A DNA stretch of 64,000 nucleotides from Ferdinandcohnia sp047246645 (lineage in GTDB: Bacteria > Bacillota > Bacilli > Bacillales > Bacillaceae_L): NCBI RefSeq assembly GCF_047246645.1, contig NZ_JBFOKR010000002.1, forward strand, positions 124,001-188,000, read 5' to 3'. The number at the start of each line of letters is the position of its first letter. Position 1 is the stretch's first letter. Both the position numbers and the translations under genes were made by a program. The notes beneath the pieces are model-generated. The model searched no databases, was not told where the DNA came from, and saw nothing but the letters and a program-made list of their open reading frames with translations. This document shows, in pieces, positions 42,353 to 51,260 of the stretch.

Positions 42353-43483
42353 TTATTCACCTTTAAATGCTCGTTTTACTTTTGCAAAGAAGTTATCATG
42401 CTGTTCATCAGGAGTTTCGTTTCCACTAATCTCTGTAAACTCACGTAGTAATTGCTTTTGCTTTTCTGTTAATTTTGTTGGTGTAATTACACGAATGTGA
42501 ATATGTTGGTCACCCTGACCATAACCTCTAACATTTTGTACACCTTTTCCACGGAGACGGAATTTAGTTCCTGTTTGTGTACCAGCTGGAATTTTCAACT
42601 TCACTTTTCCATGTAAAGTAGGAACTTCAATTTCGTCACCAAGTGCTGCCTGTGCAAACGTTAATGGCATTTCACAATATATATCGTCACCATCTCTTTC
42701 AAAGAATTCATGAGAACGCACATGGAATACAACATACAGATCTCCAGGAGGACCTCCATTAACACCTGGTTCCCCTTGACCTGATACACGAAGTTGTTGA
42801 CCATCATCAATACCAGCAGGGATTTTGACGTGAATTTTTTTACGTTTTTTTACTTTGCCACTACCGCTGCATGTAGAACATTTATTTTTAATAAATTTAC
42901 CTGTTCCACTACAATGATGACAAACTCGACGATTAACAATTCTACCGATAGGAGTATTTTGCTCAACATTTAGCTGCCCAGTCCCATGACAATGTGAACA
43001 TGTTTCCGGCTTCGTTCCTGGTTTTGCACCAGATCCATCACATGTTGAACACTCTTCTTCACGTGGAATTTCTATATCAGTTTCTTTACCAAATACAGCT
43101 TCTTCAAACTGCAACGTCATTGTGTATTGCAAGTCCGCTCCTTGACGTGGAGCATTTGGGTCTCTTCGTCTTGTCCCGCCTCCAAAAATAGAACTGAAGA
43201 TATCTTCAAATCCAAATCCACCGCCAAAGTCAGAACCTCCACCAAATCCACCAAAGCCCTGGTTTGGATCTGCGTGACCAAATTGGTCATAGTGAGCCCG
43301 TTTATTATCATCACTTAGGGCATCATACGCCTCTGTTATTTCTTTAAATTTATCTGCAGCATCCGCTTCTTTATTGATATCGGGATGATATTTTTTCGAT
43401 AATTTTCGATATGCTTTTTTTATTTCATCCTTGCTAGCACTTTTCGAAACCCCGAGTACCTCATAATAATCTCTTTTACTCAT
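42353..43483 (-). CDS. dnaJ: Co-chaperone DnaJ (Hsp40)
   Basis: The 376-residue DnaK partner: J domain with HPD (KKYHPDINK, about 29-37), Gly/Phe-rich linker (FGGFGGGSDFGGGFGFED), four zinc-finger repeats of CxxCxGxG type (CSTCDGSGA, CSHCHGTGQ, CHHCSGTGK, CSTCSGSGK) and a C-terminal substrate-binding domain. The ATG at 43483 follows GGGAGTGG; the longer reading from 43507 is unnecessary. It belongs to hrcA-grpE-dnaK-dnaJ but is separated from dnaK by 333 bases with a terminator. Confidence 0.97.
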   Translation of the reverse strand: MSKRDYYEVLGVSKSASKDEIKKAYRKLSKKYHPDINKEADAADKFKEITEAYDALSDDNKRAHYDQFGHADPNQGFGGFGGGSDFGGGFGFEDIFSSIFGGGTRRRDPNAPRQGADLQYTMTLQFEEAVFGKETDIEIPREEECSTCDGSGAKPGTKPETCSHCHGTGQLNVEQNTPIGRIVNRRVCHHCSGTGKFIKNKCSTCSGSGKVKKRKKIHVKIPAGIDDGQQLRVSGQGEPGVNGGPPGDLYVVFHVRSHEFFERDGDDIYCEMPLTFAQAALGDEIEVPTLHGKVKLKIPAGTQTGTKFRLRGKGVQNVRGYGQGDQHIHIRVITPTKLTEKQKQLLREFTEISGNETPDEQHDNFFAKVKRAFKGE

Positions 43484-43593
43484 CAAATCCACTCCCGCAT
43501 CATTCACATAAAGAATATTTTATCATTTATTTTGAGGAAAAGGCAATAAAATCAACTGCCTTGTTTGTTATTAACCAGTATTTCACATAATCC

Positions 43594-43637
43594 TTTAGCG
43601 CATAAGAAAGTACTCCAATACTTTTTTATACGCTAAA
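43594..43637. repeat. Long near-perfect hairpin between dnaJ and dnaK
   Basis: Two 19-base arms starting TTTAGCGCATAAG (43594-43612) and ending TATACGCTAAA (43619-43637) pair at 17 of 19 positions around a six-base loop. There is no T-run on either side. Confidence 0.6.
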
Positions 43638-43683
43638 AAGTTCTTACTTTTGGCTTATTCGTGGTTAGTCCGTGTTCAACACT

Positions 43684-43724
43684 AAAAAAGTCAAAGCCAA
43701 GACATGCCTGACTTCGACTTTTTT
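43684..43724 (-). terminator. Terminator between dnaK and dnaJ
   Basis: On the minus strand AAGTCGAAG and CTTTGACTT form the stem, followed by six T residues. It lies about 95 bases past the dnaK stop and should lower dnaJ expression relative to dnaK. Confidence 0.65.
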
Positions 43725-43726
43725 GC

Positions 43727-43750
43727 TAAGAATTGCATAGGCAATTCTTA
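43727..43750. other. Perfect 10-bp hairpin after dnaK
   Basis: TAAGAATTGC/GCAATTCTTA with loop ATAG, just before the dnaK terminator in transcription order. It may protect the dnaK mRNA end. Confidence 0.55.
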
Positions 43751-43780
43751 TAGTGAACGTTCTATGCTTTTATACTTGTC

Positions 43781-43815
43781 TAGCTACGGCTCGCAGCGAC
43801 GCTCGCCTCCGCTTT
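43781..43815. repeat. REP-like GAAAAGCGGAGGCG motif after dnaK
   Basis: On the minus strand the sequence starts AGAAAAGCGGAGGCGAGCG and continues to GCTAGACAAG, a form I recall as a common Bacillus intergenic repeat. Related short motifs lie at 23916 and 50662. Confidence 0.45.
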
Positions 43816-43816
43816 T

Positions 43817-45640
43817 CTATTTATCGTCTTTTACTTCTTCGAATTCAGCATCTACGACATCGTCGTCCTTTTTGCCTGCATCTGCACCTTGAGCTGCTTG
43901 CTGAGCTTGAGCTGCTTGCTCATAAAGTTTTACTGAAAGTTGTTGAACTACTTCTTGAAGTGCATCCTTTTTCGCACGGATTTCCTCAAGGTCATTCTTT
44001 TCAATCGCTTGTTTCAGAGCGTCTTTTGCTTCAGTAGCTTTTGCAATTTCTGCTTCATCAACTTTTCCTTCAAGATCTTTAAGCGTTTTGTCAGCTGTAA
44101 ATACTAATTGGTCAGCTTCGTTTCGAAGTTCAACTTCTTCTTTACGCTTTTTGTCTGCTTCTGCATTTTCTTCTGCTTCACGAACCATGCGCTGTACTTC
44201 ATCATCTGATAGACCTGAAGAAGATTGGATTGTAATTGCTTGTTCCTTATTAGTTCCTAGATCCTTGGCTTTAACATTTACAATACCGTTTTTATCAATA
44301 TCAAATGTAACTTCAATTTGTGGAACACCACGTGGTGCCGGCGGAATGTCAGTTAATTGGAAGCGTCCTAATGTTTTATTATCGGCTGCCATCTGACGTT
44401 CACCTTGAAGTACATGGATATCTACAGCTGTTTGATTATCAGCAGCAGTTGAGAATACTTGTGACTTACTTGTTGGAATTGTTGTATTACGTTCAATTAG
44501 ACGTGTGAAAACTCCACCCATTGTTTCAATTCCAAGTGATAATGGTGTAACGTCTAATAATACTACATCTTTAACATCACCAGTTAAAACCCCACCTTGA
44601 ATTGCAGCACCAAGTGCCACCACTTCGTCAGGGTTAACACCTTTATGAGGTTCCTTGCCCAGTTCTTTTTTAATAGCTTCTTGTACAGCAGGAATACGAG
44701 TTGATCCACCAACAAGGATTACCTTATCAATCTCGCTAGCAGATAAACCAGCATCTTGTAATGCACGACGAGTAGGTCCCATTGTACGCTCAACTAATCC
44801 AGCAGTTAGCTCATCAAACTTAGCACGAGTTAATGAAATCTCTAAGTGTAATGGACCAGCTTCACCAGCTGTAATAAATGGTAATGAGATTTGCGTTGAT
44901 GTAACACCTGAAAGATCCTTCTTCGCTTTTTCAGCAGCATCTTTTAAACGTTGTAACGCCATTTTATCTTTCGAAAGATCAATTCCATTTTCCTTTTTAA
45001 ATTGATCTACTAAATAGTCGATAACTACTTGGTCAAAGTCATCTCCACCTAAACGGTTGTCACCGGCAGTAGATTTAACTTCAAATACGCCATCACCAAG
45101 TTCAAGAATTGAAACGTCAAACGTACCACCACCAAGGTCATAGACAAGAATTGTTTGATCTTCGTCAGTCTTATCTAGTCCGTAAGCAAGTGCTGCTGCT
45201 GTTGGTTCGTTAATAATACGTTCAACCTCAAGACCAGCAATTTTTCCTGCATCCTTTGTTGCTTGACGTTCTGCATCATTAAAATAAGCGGGAACTGTAA
45301 TTACAGCTTTTGTTACTTTTTCTCCAAGATATTCTTCTGCATAAGATTTAAAATATTGAAGAAGGATTGCTGATACTTCTTGTGGAGTATATTGCTTACC
45401 TTCGACATCTACTTTATAATCTGTTCCCATATGACGTTTAATAGAAATAATTGTGTTTGGGTTCGTGATAGCTTGACGCTTCGCAACCTCACCAACCTGT
45501 CTTTCACCATTTTTGAATGCAACAACAGAAGGAGTAGTTCGGTTACCCTCAGGGTTAGGAATAACCTTTGCTTCTCCACCTTCCATCACAGCCACACATG
45601 AGTTAGTTGTACCTAAGTCTATACCAATGATTTTACTCAT
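43817..45640 (-). CDS. dnaK: Chaperone DnaK (Hsp70)
   Basis: The 607-residue Hsp70: N-terminal ATPase with IGIDLGTTNSCVAV (5-18), VYDLGGGTFDVSILE and ILVGGSTRIPAVQ, a substrate-binding domain (DVTPLSLGIETMGG) and a helical lid ending in the acidic EFEEVKDD tail. It refolds client proteins with DnaJ and GrpE. ATG at 45640 with AGGAGG upstream. It belongs to the CIRCE-controlled hrcA operon. A terminator and two hairpins lie between it and dnaJ. Confidence 0.98.
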   Translation of the reverse strand: MSKIIGIDLGTTNSCVAVMEGGEAKVIPNPEGNRTTPSVVAFKNGERQVGEVAKRQAITNPNTIISIKRHMGTDYKVDVEGKQYTPQEVSAILLQYFKSYAEEYLGEKVTKAVITVPAYFNDAERQATKDAGKIAGLEVERIINEPTAAALAYGLDKTDEDQTILVYDLGGGTFDVSILELGDGVFEVKSTAGDNRLGGDDFDQVVIDYLVDQFKKENGIDLSKDKMALQRLKDAAEKAKKDLSGVTSTQISLPFITAGEAGPLHLEISLTRAKFDELTAGLVERTMGPTRRALQDAGLSASEIDKVILVGGSTRIPAVQEAIKKELGKEPHKGVNPDEVVALGAAIQGGVLTGDVKDVVLLDVTPLSLGIETMGGVFTRLIERNTTIPTSKSQVFSTAADNQTAVDIHVLQGERQMAADNKTLGRFQLTDIPPAPRGVPQIEVTFDIDKNGIVNVKAKDLGTNKEQAITIQSSSGLSDDEVQRMVREAEENAEADKKRKEEVELRNEADQLVFTADKTLKDLEGKVDEAEIAKATEAKDALKQAIEKNDLEEIRAKKDALQEVVQQLSVKLYEQAAQAQQAAQGADAGKKDDDVVDAEFEEVKDDK

Positions 45641-45672
45641 GGAAATAACCTCCTTATTTTGTCACTATTAGT

Positions 45673-46257
45673 TTATTGATTTACTTTAACCATTGAAGGA
45701 CGTAAAACTCGATCCTTTAGTTTATATCCTTTTTGGAACTCTTCTATAACAACATTAGATTCTACATCAGGATCTTCTACCTGCATAACAGCTTGGTGAA
45801 CATGTGGATCAAAAGATGCCCCAACAGCTTCGATTGGTTCAACACCTTCTTTTTTCAATGCTTCCACAATACTGCGGTAAACCATATCCATACCTTGCAG
45901 AATTGATTTTGAATGCTCGTCTTTTGCTTCTATTTGAAGAGCTCTTTCAAAGTTGTCAAGAGCTGGTAATAAATCATTTACTAAGCTTTGAGCTCTATAT
46001 GTAGTTGCTGTTTCCTGATCTAAGCGAACACGTCTCTTATAATTTTCGAAGTCAGCTTGGTTACGTAAAATGCGATTTTCTGCCTCCTCAAGCTTAGCTT
46101 CAAGTTCAGCTATTCTCTCATTGGCTTTCGATAATTCATCTTGCACTTCATTTTCTCTGTCTTCTACTAATTCTGCTTCTACTTGTTCAATTGTTTCTAG
46201 TACTTCTTCAGTTTCTACATTAGTCTTTTCTGTAACTGTTTCTTTCTCGTTAGCCAA
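45673..46257 (-). CDS. grpE: Nucleotide exchange factor GrpE
   Basis: GrpE releases ADP from DnaK. The 194-residue protein has an acidic, coiled-coil N-terminal half (about 1-80, rich in Glu and Lys) and the conserved core QADFENYKRRVRLDQE, LLPALDNFERAL and VEPIEAVGASFDPHVHQAVM, ending KLKDRVLRPSMVKVNQ. The start is taken as TTG at 46257, because AGGGAGGTG lies six bases before it; an in-frame GTG at 46266 overlaps that ribosome-binding site. It stands between hrcA and dnaK. Confidence 0.94.
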   Translation of the reverse strand: MANEKETVTEKTNVETEEVLETIEQVEAELVEDRENEVQDELSKANERIAELEAKLEEAENRILRNQADFENYKRRVRLDQETATTYRAQSLVNDLLPALDNFERALQIEAKDEHSKSILQGMDMVYRSIVEALKKEGVEPIEAVGASFDPHVHQAVMQVEDPDVESNVVIEEFQKGYKLKDRVLRPSMVKVNQ

Positions 46258-46383
46258 TTTTTTCACCTCCCTTAAAGTAGGTTTATCGTCTAATAAATTG
46301 GGCCATGATGCATTTGCGCCCGCTTTTTGTTGATTAGTATATGTATAAGGGTGAAAAACACCCTTTACTAAATATAGCCACTG

Positions 46384-47415
46384 CTATTCATTTTGATACA
46401 ACTTGGTAAGAACCTTAGTGAAGTCCTGACTTATATGTTGTAAGATGCTAATAACTCGTGAATATTCCATCCTCGTAGGTCCCAATATGGCAATGGAACC
46501 AAGATGCTCGGAACCAACAGAATATGTTGCCGTTATTAGACTGCAGTTATTCATCGCAATATTATTGTTTTCATGACCGATTTTAATATTAATACCAGCT
46601 TTATCTGTACGTAGTAGTCTTGAGAACTCATGTTCACTATCAATCATACTAAACAGAGAACGCACTTTTTCAATATCGTGAAATTCGGGTTGACTTAGCA
46701 TATTTGTCTTACCGCCGATATAGACTTTCTCTTCTGTTTGTACAGTAAGTGTATGGTCTAACACATTTAAAACCGAATCATAATTACGAATATTTGTTTT
46801 TAGCAGCATGGCAACTTCTTTATATATTTTGTTTTTAAGCTCTGTTAGAGGTACTCCAACAAGTCGCTCGTTTAATATATTCACCATTTTCTCAATATCA
46901 CTAGGGTCTATTGATTCTGGGAATGAGATAGTGCGATTTTCAACATGGCCATTATCTGTAACAATAATAGCTACAGCTGTTTCGTGATTAATCGGTACAA
47001 TTTGTAATCTTTTTACCTTATTTTCTTTAAAGGCAGGTCCAAGTACTATTGAAGTGTAATTAGTTAGATCAGACAAGATTTGTGCCGATTTTTGTACAAT
47101 CTTTTCAAGTTCATAGATTTTCTCAGCGAAAATCGATTTTAGCTCTTGTTTTTCTTTAAGAGATAATCGACTAGGCGAGAGTAGATGATCAACATAATAA
47201 CGATAGCCTTTTTCCGAAGGCACTCTTCCTGATGAGCTGTGTGTCTTCTCGATAAAACCGAGTTCTTCTAGATCTGCCATTTCATTGCGAATAGTTGCTG
47301 AGCTAAACACAATCTCATCTTTTTTCGACAATGTTCTTGATCCTACTGGTTGTGCAGATCTAATAAAGTCATCAATAATAACCTGAAGAATTAGTAGCTG
47401 ACGATCTGTTAGCAA
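46384..47415 (-). CDS. hrcA: Heat-inducible transcription repressor HrcA
   Basis: A 343-residue repressor: N-terminal winged helix (LTDRQLLILQVIIDDFIRS, SATIRNEMADLEELGFIEK), a GAF-like middle and a dimerisation domain (GSIAILGPTRMEYSRVI). HrcA binds CIRCE and is kept active by GroEL. The start is TTG at 47415, with AGGTGATG four bases upstream. A perfect CIRCE lies 16 bases before the start and a sigma-A promoter just upstream, so the gene is autoregulated and leads hrcA-grpE-dnaK-dnaJ. Confidence 0.96.
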   Translation of the reverse strand: MLTDRQLLILQVIIDDFIRSAQPVGSRTLSKKDEIVFSSATIRNEMADLEELGFIEKTHSSSGRVPSEKGYRYYVDHLLSPSRLSLKEKQELKSIFAEKIYELEKIVQKSAQILSDLTNYTSIVLGPAFKENKVKRLQIVPINHETAVAIIVTDNGHVENRTISFPESIDPSDIEKMVNILNERLVGVPLTELKNKIYKEVAMLLKTNIRNYDSVLNVLDHTLTVQTEEKVYIGGKTNMLSQPEFHDIEKVRSLFSMIDSEHEFSRLLRTDKAGINIKIGHENNNIAMNNCSLITATYSVGSEHLGSIAILGPTRMEYSRVISILQHISQDFTKVLTKLYQNE

Positions 47416-47430
47416 GGAACATCACCTCTG

Positions 47431-47457
47431 TTAGCACTCATTAAATGTGAGTGCTAA
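47431..47457. promoter_or_regulatory. CIRCE operator
   Basis: TTAGCACTC, nine bases, GAGTGCTAA: a perfect 9-9-9 CIRCE, the HrcA binding site, placed between the promoter and the hrcA start. Confidence 0.98.
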
Positions 47458-47467
47458 TTCTATAAAT

Positions 47468-47496
47468 AAATTACCAAATAAGAATTGTATTGTCAA
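47468..47496 (-). promoter_or_regulatory. Sigma-A promoter of the hrcA operon
   Basis: TTGACA (47491-47496), 17 bases, TAATTT (47468-47473) on the minus strand, directly upstream of CIRCE. Confidence 0.8.
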
Positions 47497-47582
47497 CGAT
47501 TTAACTTTATTCAAAGAGCAAATAAAGCACATTTATAGATAGTAAAATATTTCGGATTACAAAACTAAAAATTTATTGTTTT

Positions 47583-48719
47583 CTATAGCAGAAACGCCTG
47601 AAAAACTTCATTCCCTAAAAATTTACCTTTATGGGTTAAACGAAGAAATCCTTCCACTTCTTCTAACAGACCCTTCGATTTCTGTTCTTCAATCTGTTGA
47701 GCAAAAACATTTGAAATATTCACATTAAATTTTTCTTTAAAATGAGCGATTGAAACCCCTGCTATCTTTCTTAAACCGAGAAACAGTTCTTCCTCCATCT
47801 TTTCTTGTGTTGTTACTTTGTGGGTGTCGATATATGGAAAATCATTTTCATCAATTAATGACATATATTTCTTAATTGGGCCAGCGTTTGTAATTCTTTT
47901 TCCATCGACATAGCTGTGAGCACCAGCACCAATACCAAAATATTCATCATTGTTCCAATAAGTTAGATTATGACGGCTTTCATAACCCGTCTTGGCAAAA
48001 TTACTAATTTCATACTGATGAAAATGATGCTTTTCCATTTCCTTTATCAATAGTTCATACATAACTGCCTCATTTTCCTGACTAGGGAGCTGAAGTTTAC
48101 CTACTCTCATGAGATTATAAAAAACTGTCTTCGGCTCAATAATTAGCGAATACGCAGATACATGTTCAATATCTAGTGAAAAGGCAATATCAAGAGATTC
48201 TTTAAAGCTTTCTACTGTTTGGTGTGGCAATGCGTACATCAAATCAATGCTTATGTTTTCAAAACCAACCTTCTTCGCTAGTTCAATCGTATGGTAAACA
48301 TCTTTTTGCCGGTGGGTTCTACCTATCCCTTTTAACAGTTCGTCATCAAAAGTCTGAACGCCAAAACTTAGTCGATTAACACCTGAGTTATATAAAACCT
48401 TTAATTTTCCCTCTGATAAATCTCCCGGATTGGCTTCAAACGTAAATTCAAGATTTTCTTCTCTAGGTATCAAATATCTGTTAATACTAGCTAAAAGGAA
48501 CTCTAGTTGTCTTTCAGAAAGTACAGTTGGAGTTCCACCACCAACAAATATTGTTTTCATTCGTTCTGGCGGATATGCTTTTACAGTATTTTTCAGTTCT
48601 TTATCCATGGAAGTTAAATATTCATCAACAGGCTGACCTTGTAAAAACACTTTATTAAAATCGCAATAATGACAAATTTGTTCACAAAACGGGATGTGAA
48701 GGTATGCTGCTTGTACCAA
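47583..48719 (-). CDS. hemW: Radical-SAM heme chaperone HemW
   Basis: A 378-residue HemW (formerly HemN-like) protein: N-terminal radical-SAM motif CEQICHYC (Cys12, Cys16, Cys19) and Phe-rich context, ETIFVGGGTPT-like KTIFVGGGTPTVL, SFGVQTFDDELLKGIGR, and the C-terminal HemW domain (GYESRHNLTYWNNDEYFGIG). It is a heme carrier rather than a true coproporphyrinogen dehydrogenase, judged by family. The start is TTG at 48719 with GGAAGTGA upstream. It lies 101 bases after lepA, whose terminator separates them. Confidence 0.92.
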   Translation of the reverse strand: MVQAAYLHIPFCEQICHYCDFNKVFLQGQPVDEYLTSMDKELKNTVKAYPPERMKTIFVGGGTPTVLSERQLEFLLASINRYLIPREENLEFTFEANPGDLSEGKLKVLYNSGVNRLSFGVQTFDDELLKGIGRTHRQKDVYHTIELAKKVGFENISIDLMYALPHQTVESFKESLDIAFSLDIEHVSAYSLIIEPKTVFYNLMRVGKLQLPSQENEAVMYELLIKEMEKHHFHQYEISNFAKTGYESRHNLTYWNNDEYFGIGAGAHSYVDGKRITNAGPIKKYMSLIDENDFPYIDTHKVTTQEKMEEELFLGLRKIAGVSIAHFKEKFNVNISNVFAQQIEEQKSKGLLEEVEGFLRLTHKGKFLGNEVFQAFLL

Positions 48720-48781
48720 AGAATCACTTCCTTTTTTATTTAAAGACTTTACTAGATAATTTTTTAAGTAAAAATAGACAA

Positions 48782-48806
48782 GTACCGCAGATAAAGTCTG
48801 CGGTAC
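48782..48806 (-). terminator. Terminator of lepA
   Basis: GTACCGCAGA/TCTGCGGTAC, a perfect 10-bp stem, with a modest T-rich tail on the minus strand 14 bases past the lepA stop. Confidence 0.75.
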
Positions 48807-48819
48807 CTGTAATGTGTTT

Positions 48820-50643
48820 TTACTTATCGTCCATTTTCAACACAGCCATAAATGCTTCTTGTGGTACTTCAACAGATCCAACCTGCTTCATACGCTTTTT
48901 ACCTTCTTTTTGTTTCTCAAGAAGCTTACGTTTACGGGAAATGTCTCCACCATAACATTTAGCCAATACGTTCTTACGCATTGCTTTAATTGTTGACCGG
49001 GCAATAATCTTTTGACCAACCGCTGCTTGAATTGGTACTTCGAATTGTTGTCTAGGAATTAGTTCTTTAAGTTTTTCAACAATTACTTTTCCACGTTCAT
49101 ACGCTGAATCACGGTGAACAATAAAGGAAAGTGCATCAACTTTTTCAGTATTTAAAAGGATGTCCATTTTAACCAGTTTTGATGGCTTGTAGCCAATTAA
49201 CTCGTAATCAAAGGATGCGTATCCTTTTGTACTAGATTTTAACTGATCAAAGAAATCATATACAATTTCGGCTAATGGTATTTCGTAAACAATACTTACA
49301 CGATTTTCATCTAGGTATTGCATATCAATAAAAATACCACGTTTTCCTTGGCAAAGTTCCATGACAGCACCTACAAAATCATTTGGTACCATCATTGTTG
49401 CCTTAACATACGGCTCTTCAATTCGATCGATTTTTTGTGGATCAGGCATATTTGAAGGGTTATCAATTCGAAGATCTGATCCATCAGTTAAAAATACATC
49501 ATAGATAACACTTGGTGCTGTTGTAATTAAGTCAATCTTGAATTCTCTTTCAATTCGTTCTTGGATGATTTCCATGTGCAATAGGCCAAGGAATCCACAT
49601 CGGAATCCAAACCCAAGAGCTTGAGAAGTTTCTGGTTCGAATTGTAGTGCTGCATCATTCAATTCAAGCTTTTCTAACGCTTCACGCAAATCATTATATC
49701 TCGCAGTATCAATTGGATATAGTCCACAGAACACCATTGGATTTAGACGTCTATAACCTGGCAGTGCCTCTGTAGCACCATTTTTCGCATTTGTAATAGT
49801 ATCACCAACCCGAGTATCTCCCACATTTTTGATAGCTGCCGTTAAAAATCCAACATCACCAACAGTTAACTCATCCTGAAGAGTGGCACGAGGTGTAAAT
49901 ACTCCCGCTTCAATTACCTCGAATTCCTTGCCAGTTGCCATCATTTTTATTTTGTCACCTGGTTTAACTGTTCCTTCTACTACACGTATATAAGCTACTA
50001 CTCCGCGGTATGGATCATATAAAGAGTCAAAAATAAGTGCCTTTAAAGGAGCTTCTGGGTCACCTTGAGGTGCTGGAACCTTTTCTACTACTTGCTCAAG
50101 TATTTCTTCGATTCCAATTCCTGCTTTTGCTGAAGCTAATACAGCCTCAGATGCATCAAGACCTATTACATCCTCAACTTCTTGTCTTACACGTTCTGGG
50201 TCGGCACTAGGTAAATCAATCTTATTAATAACAGGTAAAATTTCAAGGTCATTATCTAGAGCTAGATATACGTTAGCAAGTGTTTGTGCCTCAATACCTT
50301 GCGCTGCATCAACAACCAACACAGCACCTTCACAAGCAGCTAAGCTTCGTGAAACCTCATACGTAAAGTCAACATGTCCCGGAGTATCTATTAAATGAAA
50401 AATATATTCTTCTCCGTCATTCGCTTTATATTTTAATTGAACAGCATTTAGCTTGATCGTAATCCCACGTTCTCTTTCTAAATCCATCGAATCTAGCAAT
50501 TGGTCTTTCATTTCACGATGCGTTAAAGCGTTTGTTTTTTCTAATATACGGTCTGCTAATGTAGACTTCCCATGATCTATATGAGCAATGATTGAAAAAT
50601 TTCGTATTTTAGACTGTCTCTTAAGTCTCTCTTCTTTGTTCAT
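48820..50643 (-). CDS. lepA: Elongation factor 4 (LepA)
   Basis: A 607-residue translational GTPase that back-translocates or helps assemble ribosomes. G1 AHIDHGKST (20-28), G3 DTPGH, G4 NKIDLPSADP; domains II and III follow and the EF4-specific C-terminal domain ends KRMKQVGSVEVPQEAFMAVL. The ATG at 50643 follows AGGAGG by 8 bases; a TTG one codon upstream is possible. It is a separate transcript from hemW by the terminator at 48782. Confidence 0.97.
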   Translation of the reverse strand: MNKEERLKRQSKIRNFSIIAHIDHGKSTLADRILEKTNALTHREMKDQLLDSMDLERERGITIKLNAVQLKYKANDGEEYIFHLIDTPGHVDFTYEVSRSLAACEGAVLVVDAAQGIEAQTLANVYLALDNDLEILPVINKIDLPSADPERVRQEVEDVIGLDASEAVLASAKAGIGIEEILEQVVEKVPAPQGDPEAPLKALIFDSLYDPYRGVVAYIRVVEGTVKPGDKIKMMATGKEFEVIEAGVFTPRATLQDELTVGDVGFLTAAIKNVGDTRVGDTITNAKNGATEALPGYRRLNPMVFCGLYPIDTARYNDLREALEKLELNDAALQFEPETSQALGFGFRCGFLGLLHMEIIQERIEREFKIDLITTAPSVIYDVFLTDGSDLRIDNPSNMPDPQKIDRIEEPYVKATMMVPNDFVGAVMELCQGKRGIFIDMQYLDENRVSIVYEIPLAEIVYDFFDQLKSSTKGYASFDYELIGYKPSKLVKMDILLNTEKVDALSFIVHRDSAYERGKVIVEKLKELIPRQQFEVPIQAAVGQKIIARSTIKAMRKNVLAKCYGGDISRKRKLLEKQKEGKKRMKQVGSVEVPQEAFMAVLKMDDK

Positions 50644-50661
50644 CAAAAAATCCTCCTGTAT

Positions 50662-50705
50662 CAGAAAAGCGCAAGCACCATGTTTATACCCGACAAGTGC
50701 TGGAC
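50662..50705. repeat. REP-like GCGCAAGCAC element upstream of lepA
   Basis: GAAAAGCGCAAGCACCATG and, 20 bases later, CCCGACAAGTGCTGGAC: AGCAC and GTGCT can pair. The first part matches the motif at 23916. Confidence 0.5.
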
Positions 50706-50840
50706 AATTTTAACTAGTTGATACCATATTTAGTTTTCGTATTTAAACTACACTAGATTAGATTATACAGAACAAATTAAATACATTCAATTAAGAATAG
50801 AATAAGGTTTTTATCATTGGAGAATGCAAAATGTTAGAAT

Positions 50841-50877
50841 AGAAAAAAGAGTTTGCCCCTTTACCCAGCAAACTCTT
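50841..50877 (-). terminator. Terminator of spoIIP-yqxA
   Basis: AAGAGTTTGC/GCAAACTCTT (50847-50877) followed by T residues on the minus strand, right after the yqxA stop. Confidence 0.92.
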
Positions 50878-50882
50878 CGACA

Positions 50883-51239
50883 TCACAGTTTTTCAAGGAT
50901 ACCCCCAATAGCATTTCCCATAGCAGCCATTGCTTTTTCAAATAGAGCGCTTATTCCCTCCCCTAGTTTTTCTCCAATACTTGAGAATAAGTTGAATGCC
51001 TCTACTTCCTCAAGCTGCTGCTGCTTTTCTTCTAAATCATGACTTGTTACTTTTCTACCTAATACGGATGCTTCAACTTCTCCATTACTAGAGTCAGTAA
51101 TATGAAAAGCACCTTGAAGAGAAGGGTCATCATACCCCCTCATCTTCTTCATGCCCTCATTTGCTTGTTGCATTCCGATTAGTACTCCAAATAAGAGTAC
51201 AGTTAGAATAAAGAAACATTTCATCATGAATTTAGCCAT
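50883..51239 (-). CDS. yqxA: YqxA-like protein (DUF3679)
   Basis: A 118-residue protein with an N-terminal signal-anchor helix (about 5-23) and an outer part containing QANEGMKKMRGYDDP, a short coiled segment (EEKQQQLEEVEAFN) and an amphipathic C-terminal helix (ISALFEKAMAAMGNAIGG). The family occurs in Bacillaceae directly after spoIIP and is named YqxA; function unknown. It follows spoIIP by 21 bases with the same direction, so it is cotranscribed and probably expressed in sporulation, and it ends at a strong terminator. Confidence 0.85.
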   Translation of the reverse strand: MAKFMMKCFFILTVLLFGVLIGMQQANEGMKKMRGYDDPSLQGAFHITDSSNGEVEASVLGRKVTSHDLEEKQQQLEEVEAFNLFSSIGEKLGEGISALFEKAMAAMGNAIGGILEKL

Positions 51240-51260
51240 TGAAATTACTCCTTAATAAGG

